Notes under the pieces: generated by a model | Told to the model about the DNA's origin: nothing | What the model saw: only the letters and a program-made list of their open reading frames with translations | The model's database searches: none | Assembly: GCF_003710915.1 (NCBI RefSeq) | Contig: NZ_RHHR01000010.1 | Coordinates: 248,001 to 312,000, forward strand | Source of the DNA: Brevibacillus invocatus | GTDB taxonomy: Bacteria > Bacillota > Bacilli > Brevibacillales > Brevibacillaceae | DNA length: 64,000 nt | Direction: 5' to 3' | Position numbers and translations under genes: made by a program | Part shown: positions 25,766 through 34,848 of the stretch, in pieces | Layout: the number at the start of each line of letters is the position of its first letter | Position numbering within the stretch: the stretch's first letter is position 1

Positions 25766-26509
25766 TTAACGCGACCTTGGCCTCCGATTTTGCACCAAGC
25801 CCTTCTTCAGCCTCTCTACCTCGTCACTCGTCAAGGGACGGAATTGGCCCTGGGACAAGCCCTCCAACGTAAGAAAGCCCAATCGTATCCGCTCTAATTC
25901 GAGAACGGGATGTCCGATCGCGGCGCACATGCGTCTTACCTGTCTGTTTCGCCCTTCGTGAATGATGATCTCGAGCAGCGCCTTTTCATTTCCTGTCGAT
26001 TTTTTCACCATTCTCGCTTCTCCAGGGGCGGTCATGCCATCTTCCAGCAAGATCCCTTTTGCCAGCTTGGCCAGCTTGTCCGGGGAAGGAACGCCTCTTA
26101 CCCAAGCCCGATAGACCTTGTCAATCTCATAGCTGGGATGTGCTAGCTTGTTCGCGAGCTCACCATCATTTGTGAGCAGCAGCAAGCCTGAAGTATTGAA
26201 ATCAAGCCTGCCAACCGGGTACACGCGCTCTTTCAGTCCCTTCAGCAGGTCTGTCACGACACGTCTTCCACGAGGATCCGAGACACTGGTAATGACCCCG
26301 GTGGGCTTATTGAGCATCAGATAAACATGCTGCTCCAAGCGAATAGGTCGGCCATTCACAACAATGCGGTCTTGACCGGGATCAACCCGAGTTCCCAGCT
26401 CACGAACCACCTGGCCATTCACCTGCACTTTGCCTTGCACGATTAATTCTTCACAATGGCGTCGAGAGGCGACTCCGGCATGTGCCAATACTTTTTGTAA
26501 ACGTTCCAT
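25766..26509 (-). CDS. rluB: 23S rRNA pseudouridine synthase RluB
   Basis: This 247-residue enzyme converts a uridine near position 2605 (E. coli numbering) of 23S rRNA to pseudouridine. It has an N-terminal S4 RNA-binding domain (1-60, LQKVLAHAGVASRRHCE) and an RsuA-family catalytic domain with the nucleophile Asp103 in GRLDFNTSGLLLLTNDG and the KVYRAWV and GRNRQVRRM motifs. The start has AGAGGTG upstream. It lies between spmB and resA as B. subtilis ypuL (rluB) does, but a terminator before it and a gap after it suggest it is transcribed alone. Confidence 0.94.
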   Translation of the reverse strand: MERLQKVLAHAGVASRRHCEELIVQGKVQVNGQVVRELGTRVDPGQDRIVVNGRPIRLEQHVYLMLNKPTGVITSVSDPRGRRVVTDLLKGLKERVYPVGRLDFNTSGLLLLTNDGELANKLAHPSYEIDKVYRAWVRGVPSPDKLAKLAKGILLEDGMTAPGEARMVKKSTGNEKALLEIIIHEGRNRQVRRMCAAIGHPVLELERIRLGFLTLEGLSQGQFRPLTSDEVERLKKGLVQNRRPRSR

Positions 26510-26564
26510 TCTTGGTTCACCTCTACAACATCATACCCATTCTTACCAGTGTGGACAACAAAAA

Positions 26565-26598
26565 GGGAAAAACTTCCCCTTCCACGGAAGTTTTTCCC
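26565..26598 (-). terminator. Terminator of dacB-spmA-spmB
   Basis: GGGAAAAACTTCC pairs with GGAAGTTTTTCCC across eight bases and is followed by TTTTTG on the minus strand. Confidence 0.85.
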
Positions 26599-26616
26599 TG
26601 AGTATTCCATTCCCCT

Positions 26617-27150
26617 TCACGAGAAGACCAGATAGACGACGAGCAGTGAGAAAATGACCCCGGCCAGATCCGACCACAGCCCTACCTTTAGCGCATACGT
26701 GGAATTGCGAATTCCGACAGCTCCGAAGTAGACAGTCAGAACGTACAAGGTCGTATCCGTACTGCCTTGCATGGTAGCTGCCAACCTACCTATAAAGGAA
26801 TCAGGACCGTATTGGGCGATCAAGTCTGTTGCAATGGCTAACGAGCCAGTCCCAGTCAATGGTCGCAGGAGTGCTAATGGCACCAGCTCCTCTGGAAAAT
26901 GCAAAAAGTCCAACGCTGGCTTGATCAAGCCCAGCAGTAAATCCAGTGCTCCCGACTCGCGAAACATCGACACTGCCACCATCATCGCGATTAGATGAGG
27001 CAAGATGCGTATCGTCGTACCGAGGCCGCCTTTCGCCCCCTCTACAAAGGTTTCATAGACAGGCACCTTTTTTCTCCACCCGTAGAGCAGGACAAACGCA
27101 ATCATCACCGGAATGGCCCATAGTGAGAGCAGGGATACCCATTGATACAT
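26617..27150 (-). CDS. spmB: Spore maturation protein SpmB
   Basis: This 177-residue membrane protein has the nucleoside-recognition (Gate) fold, with five or so hydrophobic segments and the family segment PLTGTGSLAIATDLI, followed by an STDTTLYVL motif. SpmA and SpmB are needed for proper spore core dehydration together with DacB. The gene follows spmA by 12 bases and ends the operon before a terminator. In B. subtilis the operon is sigma-E dependent. Confidence 0.93.
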   Translation of the reverse strand: MYQWVSLLSLWAIPVMIAFVLLYGWRKKVPVYETFVEGAKGGLGTTIRILPHLIAMMVAVSMFRESGALDLLLGLIKPALDFLHFPEELVPLALLRPLTGTGSLAIATDLIAQYGPDSFIGRLAATMQGSTDTTLYVLTVYFGAVGIRNSTYALKVGLWSDLAGVIFSLLVVYLVFS

Positions 27151-27162
27151 CTGGTTCCCCCC

Positions 27163-27753
27163 TTATCTGATGCTTCTGATCGCACGATATCGATACCAGC
27201 GGTCGATCAGAATAGCCACAATCGTCGCAGCGAAGGATGAGAGCAGTGTCGTTCCCACGATGTCAACGGGATTGACTGATCCGTACTGCATGCGGATTGC
27301 AATCATAGTAGTAGGAATCAGGGTAATGCTTGCGGTGTTGATCGCGAGCAGCGTGCACATCGCGGGCGAGGCTTGCTGTTTGTTGGGATTGAGCTTTTGC
27401 AGCTCTTCCATCGCCTTCAGTCCCATCGGTGTCGCTGCATTCCCTAGCCCCAGCAGATTCGCACTCATGTTGGACAGAATGTATGCCATAGCCGGGTGCC
27501 CTTTCGGAATATCGGGAAAAAGAAGCGAGATCACGGGTGACAGCGCGCGGGCAACTAGCTCCATCAACCCCGCTTTCTCCGCGATCCGCATGATCCCCAT
27601 CCAAAAGGCCAGCACACTAAGAAGTCCAAAGCATACGGTGACTCCGGTCTTTGCTCCAGCAAACGCTGCCTGGTTTACGACCTCCATCCGTCCTGTAATG
27701 GCTGCGACGACTATACTGCTGACAATGAGCGCAAGCCAGATAATGTTAAGCAC
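27163..27753 (-). CDS. spmA: Spore maturation protein SpmA
   Basis: This 196-residue polytopic membrane protein is the companion of SpmB and carries the Gate-domain segments (GIMRIAEKAGLMELVARAL, then NLLGLGNAATPMGLKAMEEL). It contributes to spore heat resistance and core dehydration. The start overlaps the dacB stop by eight bases, so translation is coupled. Confidence 0.93.
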   Translation of the reverse strand: MLNIIWLALIVSSIVVAAITGRMEVVNQAAFAGAKTGVTVCFGLLSVLAFWMGIMRIAEKAGLMELVARALSPVISLLFPDIPKGHPAMAYILSNMSANLLGLGNAATPMGLKAMEELQKLNPNKQQASPAMCTLLAINTASITLIPTTMIAIRMQYGSVNPVDIVGTTLLSSFAATIVAILIDRWYRYRAIRSIR

Positions 27754-28921
27754 GGAACAGCCCCCCCGCTACCAGATTCCAGAACTGCTGCCAAAAGGTC
27801 GGAGCTACAGCCATTTGCTGATGTACCCAAGTCGGTGTGTCTACTTGCACTTTCAACGGGACTTGCCCAATCATTTGATCCTTCAAATGAAATTGTAAAA
27901 AGCCGATCAGCTGACCATTCATTTTATCCGTGATGACCGACTCACTCATCACCACTCGTTTTTGCACATCATCTTCCTCGTCTGCCTGCAAGGGATAGGT
28001 GAATGCATTGGTGGTGACGAGATGGGTACCTTCTTCGACCTTCACGAAGGATTCAGGCTGTATGCTTTGTCCCAGGCTGACGAGCTGTTTCGTGGAGAAA
28101 TGTTGAAAGCCCCAATCCAGCATTTTTGCCGAGTCATTCCAGTCATCAGATGCATTCAGGGTAATCGTTGCCAACTGTCTGCCATCACGAGTAGCAGAAG
28201 CAGCCAGACATCGCTTTGCCAGCTTTGTGTACCCGGTTTTTACGCCATCTGCGCCATTGTACAGATGAAGCATTTTGTTTTTGTTGAGAAGGCGTCTATC
28301 GTACTCCTCGCCCTCCCAGGAGATGTCTTTTACCTTGGTGGAAACGATCTGACGAAATGTCGGATTGCGCAATGCGTAGGCAGACAGCTTAGCCATGTCT
28401 TCCGCTGTAGAGTAATGCATGTTGCTGTCATCCAATCCGTGGGGGTTGTTAAAATTGGTGTGTGTCATTCCAATCAAGGCCGCTTTTTCGTTCATCATAT
28501 AGACAAAGCCCGGTACCGAGCCTCCAACATGAGTGGCGACCGTCACTGCAGCGTCATTACCAGAGCGAAGCATCAAGCCGTACAATAATTCCTCCAAGGA
28601 AAGCTTCTCATTCTTTTTCAGATAGATTGAGGATCCTTCCACACCTACGGCTTCAGGAGGAACCGTTACTTGATCCTTGAGTTGTCCATTTTCAATCGCT
28701 ACAATCGCCGTCATGGTTTTGGTCAAGCTGGCAATCCGCATTTTTTTGGAGCCGTTCTTGGAGTAGAGGATTCGTCCACTGGCGACGTCAATCAATGCAG
28801 CTCCTTCAGCTGACAAGCCCGGTGGCCCTGCACTTGCTGCAGCGTCCTGCACCGGCATCCAAACAAGCTGTATAAAAAGAAAAACGACGAGTACGCCGCA
28901 CCAACTTTTCCGCACTCTCAT
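27746..28921 (-). CDS. dacB: Sporulation D-alanyl-D-alanine carboxypeptidase DacB (PBP5*)
   Basis: This 391-residue exported enzyme trims the terminal D-Ala from cortex peptidoglycan and so lowers cross-linking. It has a signal peptide (1-30, cleavage after an AAASA segment) and the three peptidase S11 motifs: SxxK at Ser65-Lys68 (SLTK), SGN at 120-122 and KTG in GVKTGYT. A C-terminal beta domain and amphipathic tail follow. The start at 28921 follows GGGAGGG; a longer in-frame extension up to 29011 has no signal features. It heads dacB-spmA-spmB as in B. subtilis. Confidence 0.93.
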   Translation of the reverse strand: MRVRKSWCGVLVVFLFIQLVWMPVQDAAASAGPPGLSAEGAALIDVASGRILYSKNGSKKMRIASLTKTMTAIVAIENGQLKDQVTVPPEAVGVEGSSIYLKKNEKLSLEELLYGLMLRSGNDAAVTVATHVGGSVPGFVYMMNEKAALIGMTHTNFNNPHGLDDSNMHYSTAEDMAKLSAYALRNPTFRQIVSTKVKDISWEGEEYDRRLLNKNKMLHLYNGADGVKTGYTKLAKRCLAASATRDGRQLATITLNASDDWNDSAKMLDWGFQHFSTKQLVSLGQSIQPESFVKVEEGTHLVTTNAFTYPLQADEEDDVQKRVVMSESVITDKMNGQLIGFLQFHLKDQMIGQVPLKVQVDTPTWVHQQMAVAPTFWQQFWNLVAGGLFRA

Positions 28922-29017
28922 CCACACCCTCCCATTCCAAAAGTACAGGTAACAAAGGTTTGTACCATGTATATGGGGACGAGTCGTGTGATAGTACGAA
29001 AAACTGTGCACAAGCGT

Positions 29018-29602
29018 CTAGTCGTTCTTGGTTTCTTCTGCTTTTCCGAACAAGGCGGATGCTTCCAGGCGCGCTTCTTCAATATCCAGATTGACAGGCG
29101 GTGGCGGCAAATCCGTGAGTTCCCGCAAGCCGAAATGTTCGAGAAAGTCCTTCGTCGTCGCATAGAGGATAGGGCGTCCAATCCCCTCTGCTCTGCCCGC
29201 TTCCTTGATTAGTTGCTTGGACAACAGGGTGTTCAGCGCCTTTTCGCATTTCACACCGCGAATTTCCTCAATCTCCGAGCGAGTGAGTGGCTGCTTGTAG
29301 GCAATGATTGCGAGTGTTTCCAGTGCTGCTTGGGACAAGGTGGATTGACTGGGAGAACTGGCAAGCCGCTCAAAGTATTCGGCGTGTTCAGGGAGGGTCG
29401 TCAACTGATAGGCTCTAGCCACTTCCACGATTTGAATCCCTCTGCCAGCTCGGCGAAAATCTGCTTTCATGTCCTCGATCAGGTCGACGATTTCATCTTC
29501 AGATACTTGGGTGATATCACTTATCTCCCTGGCATCGATGCCTTCGTCGCCCGAGATGAACAACAAGCCCTCAATGACGCCTTTCAGCTTGTCATAGTCC
29601 AT
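29018..29602 (-). CDS. scpB: Segregation and condensation protein ScpB
   Basis: This protein of about 194 residues is the winged-helix kleisin-interacting subunit of the SMC-ScpAB condensin, which compacts and segregates the chromosome. Two winged-helix domains are seen (about 1-80 and 90-165, the latter with ETLAIIAYKQPLTRSEIEEIRG). The C-terminus is acidic. The ATG at 29602 lies inside the end of scpA (11-base overlap), and AAAGGGG lies ten bases before it. The operon order scpA-scpB matches B. subtilis ypuG-ypuH. Confidence 0.94.
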   Translation of the reverse strand: MDYDKLKGVIEGLLFISGDEGIDAREISDITQVSEDEIVDLIEDMKADFRRAGRGIQIVEVARAYQLTTLPEHAEYFERLASSPSQSTLSQAALETLAIIAYKQPLTRSEIEEIRGVKCEKALNTLLSKQLIKEAGRAEGIGRPILYATTKDFLEHFGLRELTDLPPPPVNLDIEEARLEASALFGKAEETKND

Positions 29603-30362
29603 CAGTGGGGACCCCTTTCGTATCGTTTTCACAAATCATGATATCTTGAAACAGTTGATTTTGGATGCATTGGATCTGCTTGGACTTCATCAGCTCCAGC
29701 AAAGCGAGAAAGGTCGTAACGATCTCTGAGCGTGTCACTCCCTTGGAGAACAGCTGAGAAAAGCGAACCATACCGCCACCAACCTGTACAAGCTGACGAA
29801 TTTCCTTCATTCGATCCTTGATCGAAACCTCGTCCCTGGATACCTTTGTGAGCGGCTGTTCTTTATCCTTCACCTTTTTTACCAGCTTTTCCAAGGCTTG
29901 AATCAGATCGTAGAGCGTTACATCCTTAATCGTGTTTTCCTCTTCGCGGATATAAGGCGTCAGATTCTCTGCGGGACGTGTAAACACCTGACTACGCCCA
30001 CTCTCCATCTCTCTTAGCTGTTCAGCAAGCATTTTGTAGCGCTTGTACTCCAGAAGACGCTGGACCAATTCTTCTCGTGGATCGATCTCTTCCACGTCCA
30101 TATCGAGGTAAGGCTGAAAGACCTGCTCCTCTTTTTTGGGCAGGAGCATCTTGCTTTTGATAGCCAATAGCGTTGCCGCCATGACTACAAATTCGCTGGC
30201 TACATCCAGTTGCATCTGGTGCATGGTGTCAATCGTAGCCAGATATTGCTCCGTGATTTCAGCGATGGGGATGTCATAGATGTCTACTTCTGCCTTGTCG
30301 ATCAGATGGAGCAGCAGGTCGAGCGGCCCCTCAAAGGAGTCCAGTTTGATACTGTATGCCAA
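29592..30362 (-). CDS. scpA: Segregation and condensation protein ScpA (kleisin)
   Basis: This 256-residue kleisin bridges the SMC heads. The N-terminal domain begins SIKLDSFEGPLDLLLHLI and holds the AEVDIYDIPIAEITEQYL helices; a charged middle (EEVDPREELVQRLLEYKRYK) leads to a C-terminal winged helix. Translation starts at a TTG (30362) with GGGAG six bases upstream; no better ATG exists before the conserved N-terminus. It overlaps scpB by 11 bases. Confidence 0.94.
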   Translation of the reverse strand: MAYSIKLDSFEGPLDLLLHLIDKAEVDIYDIPIAEITEQYLATIDTMHQMQLDVASEFVVMAATLLAIKSKMLLPKKEEQVFQPYLDMDVEEIDPREELVQRLLEYKRYKMLAEQLREMESGRSQVFTRPAENLTPYIREEENTIKDVTLYDLIQALEKLVKKVKDKEQPLTKVSRDEVSIKDRMKEIRQLVQVGGGMVRFSQLFSKGVTRSEIVTTFLALLELMKSKQIQCIQNQLFQDIMICENDTKGVPTDGL

Positions 30363-30381
30363 GATTACTCCCTCGTTTCTG

Positions 30382-31050
30382 CTATAAGAAAGGTCTGAGA
30401 ATGGAAATCGCGATCTCTTGCACCCAGTTGATCACGAGTGACATCGGAATTCCGAAGATAACGGAACGAACACCAGGGATAAAGATCAAGAGCAACAAAA
30501 TCCATGGTCCGTAGATTTCAAAGTTGTAATAAAACCTGTCCCAGCCTCGGGGTGAGAGAAAGCGAAGAATCTTGTAGCCATCCAGCGGTGGTACTGGCAA
30601 CAGGTTGAACACGAAGAGTGCCGAGTTGATAATCACACTGTATTCCAAAGTCAGCTTGATCGCATATACCCATTTGTCACTGGTGTCTGAGAGCATACCC
30701 GCCTGCAGCACGTACAAATAGATAACGGCAAAAAAGACTCCGAGTACCAAGTTGACCAATGGTCCTGCACCTGCGACATAGACCATGCCCAAGCGCTTGT
30801 TTCCACGAAAATGAAGCGGATTGACCGGCACCGGCTTGGCCCAACCGAACGGTCCGAACAAGATCAGGATCAACCCGAACGGATCAATATGAGGGATCGG
30901 ATTGACTGTCAATCTCCCCTCGTCTTTAGCCGTGCTGTCACCCAGCTTCCAGGCAACAAAAGCATGGGCATATTCATGCAAAGTGAAGGCAATGACGAAC
31001 GCAATCAAGCGAAACGGCACTGTCTCCCAATCGAAGTGAAAAAGATCCAT
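30382..31050 (-). CDS. Site-2 protease family membrane metalloprotease (YwhC-like)
   Basis: This 222-residue polytopic membrane protein has the S2P zinc motifs: HEYAHAF (HExxH) in the first helix and NLLPVPPLDGYK, the aspartate ligand motif, later. It is a compact S2P without PDZ domain. B. subtilis relatives (YwhC, SpoIVFB class) cut membrane-bound regulators, but this copy's substrate is unknown. The start at 31050 has GAGGAGG upstream. It lies between ppiB and scpA, 19 bases before the scpA start. Confidence 0.88.
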   Translation of the reverse strand: MDLFHFDWETVPFRLIAFVIAFTLHEYAHAFVAWKLGDSTAKDEGRLTVNPIPHIDPFGLILILFGPFGWAKPVPVNPLHFRGNKRLGMVYVAGAGPLVNLVLGVFFAVIYLYVLQAGMLSDTSDKWVYAIKLTLEYSVIINSALFVFNLLPVPPLDGYKILRFLSPRGWDRFYYNFEIYGPWILLLLIFIPGVRSVIFGIPMSLVINWVQEIAISILRPFL

Positions 31051-31157
31051 TGGCTCCTCCTCTAAAAATCGTCTACTTTCTAGCATATCAGCATGCAGAT
31101 GAGCTTACAAGCATCAAGCCAAGGAAGGTTGGCCTCTACTCTCATGCTGGATGGGAC

Positions 31158-31193
31158 AAAAAACACTGGCGACTTTGCACGTCACCAGTGTTT
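31158..31193 (-). terminator. Terminator of ppiB
   Basis: AAACACTGG pairs with CCAGTGTTT, with inner GTGACG/CGTCAC-like pairing, and a TTTTTTG tract follows on the minus strand. Confidence 0.85.
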
Positions 31194-31208
31194 CTCCCAA
31201 GTCAACGA

Positions 31209-31637
31209 TTAAGATACAACGACCTTGCTCATTTTGTCGCCTTGTTTGATCGCATCCACGTGCTCCATGCCAGAAGTCACACGGCCGAACACTGTATGTA
31301 CACCGTCGAGGTGCGGGAAGGAATCGTAGCAGATGAAAAACTGGCTTCCACCTGTATCTTTTCCTGCGTGTGCCATCGAAAGAGCACCGCGGAGATGCTT
31401 GTGTGGGTTGCCTTTTGTCTCACATTTGATCGTGTAGCCAGGGCCACCTGTACCAGTTCCATGCGGGCATCCGCCTTGTGCTACGAAGCCAGGAATCACG
31501 CGGTGGAAAGACAAGCCGTTGTAGAAGCCTTCGCTCGCCAATTTTTCAAAGTTTCCTACCGTACAAGGAGCTTCCTGATCGAACAACTCAATTTCGATTA
31601 GGTTGCCATTCTCCATAGTGATTTGCGCTTTTTTCAT
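31209..31637 (-). CDS. ppiB: Cytoplasmic peptidyl-prolyl cis-trans isomerase (cyclophilin B)
   Basis: This 142-residue cyclophilin catalyses proline isomerisation. The active-site arginine lies in [13 protein letters not shown], and the TGGSQFFI segment is present. There is no signal peptide. The start at 31637 has GGAGGC eight bases upstream, while an upstream ATG at 31670 has nothing. B. subtilis ppiB also lies next to lysA/spoVA. Hairpins on both sides make it a single-gene unit. Confidence 0.94.
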   Translation of the reverse strand: MKKAQITMENGNLIEIELFDQEAPCTVGNFEKLASEGFYNGLSFHRVIPGFVAQGGCPHGTGTGGPGYTIKCETKGNPHKHLRGALSMAHAGKDTGGSQFFICYDSFPHLDGVHTVFGRVTSGMEHVDAIKQGDKMSKVVVS

Positions 31638-31738
31638 ATGTAAGCCTCCAGACCTGATAAAGTTAACCATCCTATTCTACCATGCAGGCAAGTCGTTCGT
31701 CCAATTGTTGGGCTGGATAACTGCGAAGCAAATCAAAA

Positions 31739-31778
31739 AGGTGCCCGGAGCCGATTCTTCTCGGCTTCATAGGCACCT
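31739..31778 (-). terminator. Terminator of lysA
   Basis: AGGTGCC pairs with GGCACCT around an inner GAGCCGA/TCGGCTT stem; TTTTTGATTT follows on the minus strand. Confidence 0.85.
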
Positions 31779-31783
31779 CTTTA

Positions 31784-33106
31784 TTAGCGTTGCAGCTGCG
31801 CACGTTGTGGCAGCAGGTCGTGGCTGACCACGTCTTTAAAGGATTCTCTTTGGACAACCAGCTCTGCTTCACCGTCTTTGACAAATACAACAGCTGGGCG
31901 AGCAATACGGTTGTAGTTGTTGGACATCGAGTAGCCGTAAGCGCCTGTACTCGTCACAGCCAGAATATCGCCTGCTTCTGCCTTTGCAAGCTGAACATCC
32001 CAGATCAGCATGTCGCCAGACTCGCAGCATTTTCCAGCGATCGAAACCGTCTCGTTTGCCGGTTCATTCATTTTGTTTGCAATAGCCGCTTCATATTCAG
32101 CTTGATAGAGGGCAGGACGCAGGTTGTCCGTCATGCCGCCATCTACTGCGACGTATTTGCGCACGTTTGGAATATCCTTTTGTGATCCAATCTTGTACAA
32201 GGTTGTTCCCGCATCTCCGACAATACTGCGGCCTGGCTCGATCCACAGCTCAGGCAATGGCAATTGTCTTGCGGTCAGCTCTTCACGAACCGTATCTGTG
32301 ATCGCTTTGATATAGGTCGCTGCAGCCAGTGGGGTGTCCGACTCGACATAACGAATGCCGAAGCCTCCACCCACATTCAACACCTCGGAGATAAAACCGT
32401 GCTTTTCTTTTGCCTCTCCCAAAAGCTCGATCAAGCGCTTGATAGCGACGATAAAGCCTTCTGCTTCGAAAATCTGCGAACCGATATGACTGTGTACACC
32501 CAGCAGATGCAGATGGCTGCTTTCGTGCGAGAATCGAATCGCCTCAATCGCTTGACCGTTTTGCACGTCGAAGCCGAATTTGGAATCGACTTGTCCAGTC
32601 GAAATATACTCATGCGTATGCGCTTCAACCCCCGGAGTTACACGCAGCAAGACACTGATTTTTTCATCGCGCTCGCGAGCCAGCTCGTCTAGCGTGTACA
32701 GCTCATAGAAGTTGTCTACCACGAAGCAGCCGATCTTGGCATCCAAGGCCATATTGATTTCCTCAAGGGACTTGTTGTTCCCGTGAAAATGGATTCGTTC
32801 CACCGGAAAACCTGCTTGTAATGCGGTATACAGCTCTCCACCTGATACGACATCTAAAGACAGGCCCTCTTCTTCGACCAGCTTGCACATCGCCATCGTA
32901 CAAAACGCCTTGCTGGCATAGGCCACCTGAAAGGCAAATCCTGATTGGCGGAATGCATCGACATAGGCACGGCACTTGCTACGAATCAAAGCTTCATCAT
33001 ACACGTAAAGTGGCGTACCGTATGTAGCTGCCAGCTGTGTCGCATCGCATCCCCCAATTTCCAAATTCCCTAGCTCATTCACTCGACTTGTCCCGTGTAA
33101 GTACAT
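31784..33106 (-). CDS. lysA: Diaminopimelate decarboxylase
   Basis: This 440-residue PLP enzyme makes L-lysine from meso-diaminopimelate. The PLP lysine is in the YASKAF segment (about residue 66), followed by the family motifs HSHIGSQI, GGGFGIRY, EPGRSIV and the CESGD motif with the active-site cysteine. Its length equals that of the B. subtilis enzyme. The start at 33106 has GGGGGA upstream; the reading frame stays open for 54 further codons without similarity. It follows the spoVA operon, as in B. subtilis, but after a terminator. Confidence 0.95.
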   Translation of the reverse strand: MYLHGTSRVNELGNLEIGGCDATQLAATYGTPLYVYDEALIRSKCRAYVDAFRQSGFAFQVAYASKAFCTMAMCKLVEEEGLSLDVVSGGELYTALQAGFPVERIHFHGNNKSLEEINMALDAKIGCFVVDNFYELYTLDELARERDEKISVLLRVTPGVEAHTHEYISTGQVDSKFGFDVQNGQAIEAIRFSHESSHLHLLGVHSHIGSQIFEAEGFIVAIKRLIELLGEAKEKHGFISEVLNVGGGFGIRYVESDTPLAAATYIKAITDTVREELTARQLPLPELWIEPGRSIVGDAGTTLYKIGSQKDIPNVRKYVAVDGGMTDNLRPALYQAEYEAAIANKMNEPANETVSIAGKCCESGDMLIWDVQLAKAEAGDILAVTSTGAYGYSMSNNYNRIARPAVVFVKDGEAELVVQRESFKDVVSHDLLPQRAQLQR

Positions 33107-33195
33107 CTTCCTGCTTCCCCCAGTCCTTTGGTCAAACCGTACCAAATCTCCGTCTATCTGCATCTCTTCTATATTAGAACGACAACCGACTAGAA

Positions 33196-33223
33196 AACTT
33201 GGCTCCGCCAGGTCGGCGGAGCC
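33196..33223 (-). terminator. Terminator of the spoVA operon
   Basis: GGCTCCGCC (33201-33209) pairs exactly with GGCGGAGCC (33215-33223) across five bases, followed by AAGTTTTC on the minus strand. Confidence 0.85.
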
Positions 33224-33378
33224 TTCATTGAACTCTCGGATAATCAAACAGCAGGCAAGTGGCTGCATTTGCTCCTACCGTTCGTTGTCGTACCGTGCCA
33301 TGCCCGTAAGGCTTACCATAAAATTTACTACATGGCTGTGCATTTGACAATGGGTGGTTGCAGCCTGTTGTCAGAATA

Positions 33379-34848
33379 TTATTGACGAGAGGAATTTTGG
33401 GAGCGAACAATGCTAGGGCGTTTGTTTTTCATCGGGACTGCCATTCTGACCATGATGTCCTTGAAGGCTTTGTAATCAAACGGGATAAAAGGCCAGAGAT
33501 AAGGCGTTTCAAGGGAGCGTGTAGCCACAAGCGCAATCAAGACGAGCAAAAGCCCAATCATCAAGCCGGTTGTGGAAAAAATTCCTGCCATGAGAATCAG
33601 AAAAATACGGACTAAACGATTCGCCAACCCGAGCTCATAGCTGGGAGTTGCAAACATACCAACCGCAGCCACTGCCAAGTACAAGATCACCTCAGGGGCA
33701 AATAAACCAACATTGATGGCGACTTCTCCAACCAATATGGCAGCCAGCAAGCCCATCGCGACGGATAACGGTGCTGGTGTATGAATCGCAGCCATCCTCA
33801 TCAGGTCGAGCCCCAGTTCTGCTAGGATGAATTGTGCCAAAAGCGGTATGCTGCCCGTTTTCTTGATGCCGATAAAGTCCAGGGACTCCGGAATCATCGA
33901 AGGATTCATCACCAGAAGCAGCCAGAGTGGCAGAATGAACACGGATGCGAATATGCCCAAAAAGCGCACCCACCGCAGATAAGCACCCACGACTGGCGTC
34001 TGCCGGTACTCCTCGGCATGCTGTACGTGGTGAAAATAAGTAGCGGGTGTGATCATGACACTCGGCGAGGTATCCACATAGATCAGAACATGGCCTTCCA
34101 GAAGATGAACCGCCGCAACATCCGGGCGTTCTGTATAGCGCACCATCGGAAAAGGATTAAAGGTTTTTCCGATGATGAATTCCTCAATCGTTTTTTCCGC
34201 CATCGGGATACCGTCGATTTGAATGCTCTGCAAGCGATTTCGCAGCGTTTCTACCAGATCCGGATTGGCAATATCCTTGATGTAGCAGACGGACACATCG
34301 GTCTTGGTTCTTTCCCCTACCTGCATGATCTCAAAGCGTATTCTTTCATCGCGAATCCGTCTGCGTGTCAGCACCGCATTGGTTACCAGGTTTTCCGTGA
34401 AACCATCATGAGCGCCGCGTACGATTCTTTCCGTATCAGGCTCCTCCGGGTTACGCCCCGGATAGGTTTTGGCATCCATGATTATTGCTTCTGAGGAACC
34501 GTCAATAATCAACCCGACTTGACCAACCAAGAGCTTATCGATGAATTCATCTGTCGTTTTTACCTTATTCAGTTGGAAAAAAGGAATGTATTTATAATAC
34601 AGATGGTCAAACAATTCGTTTTTCATGTCGCGATCACGTAGATCGTTCAAGTCACGCATGATCTGGGTAATGATATCACTGTCGGCAAATCCATTTATGT
34701 AGTAGAGCAACAGGCGTGTGCCACCAACATAAAAATCATGGACTCCTATATCAAAGCTGACTCCTACACCGAGCTTTTCATTGAGATAGGTCTTGTTCTC
34801 TTCCAATCGTTCCTCGATGGGACGCCGCTTTTCCGTTATTTCCGCCAT
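33379..34848 (-). CDS. spoVAF: Stage V sporulation protein AF (GerA-family)
   Basis: This 489-residue protein resembles the A subunit of germinant receptors: a soluble N-terminal half (about 1-285) with INGFADSDIITQIM and a membrane C-terminal half with about five helices, ending in a basic tail. In B. subtilis it forms a complex with FigP/YqhR that amplifies germination signals. The ATG at 34848 has AAAGGAG eight bases upstream and lies inside the 3' end of spoVAEA (71-base overlap). It is the last gene of the operon. Confidence 0.93.
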   Translation of the reverse strand: MAEITEKRRPIEERLEENKTYLNEKLGVGVSFDIGVHDFYVGGTRLLLYYINGFADSDIITQIMRDLNDLRDRDMKNELFDHLYYKYIPFFQLNKVKTTDEFIDKLLVGQVGLIIDGSSEAIIMDAKTYPGRNPEEPDTERIVRGAHDGFTENLVTNAVLTRRRIRDERIRFEIMQVGERTKTDVSVCYIKDIANPDLVETLRNRLQSIQIDGIPMAEKTIEEFIIGKTFNPFPMVRYTERPDVAAVHLLEGHVLIYVDTSPSVMITPATYFHHVQHAEEYRQTPVVGAYLRWVRFLGIFASVFILPLWLLLVMNPSMIPESLDFIGIKKTGSIPLLAQFILAELGLDLMRMAAIHTPAPLSVAMGLLAAILVGEVAINVGLFAPEVILYLAVAAVGMFATPSYELGLANRLVRIFLILMAGIFSTTGLMIGLLLVLIALVATRSLETPYLWPFIPFDYKAFKDIMVRMAVPMKNKRPSIVRSQNSSRQ

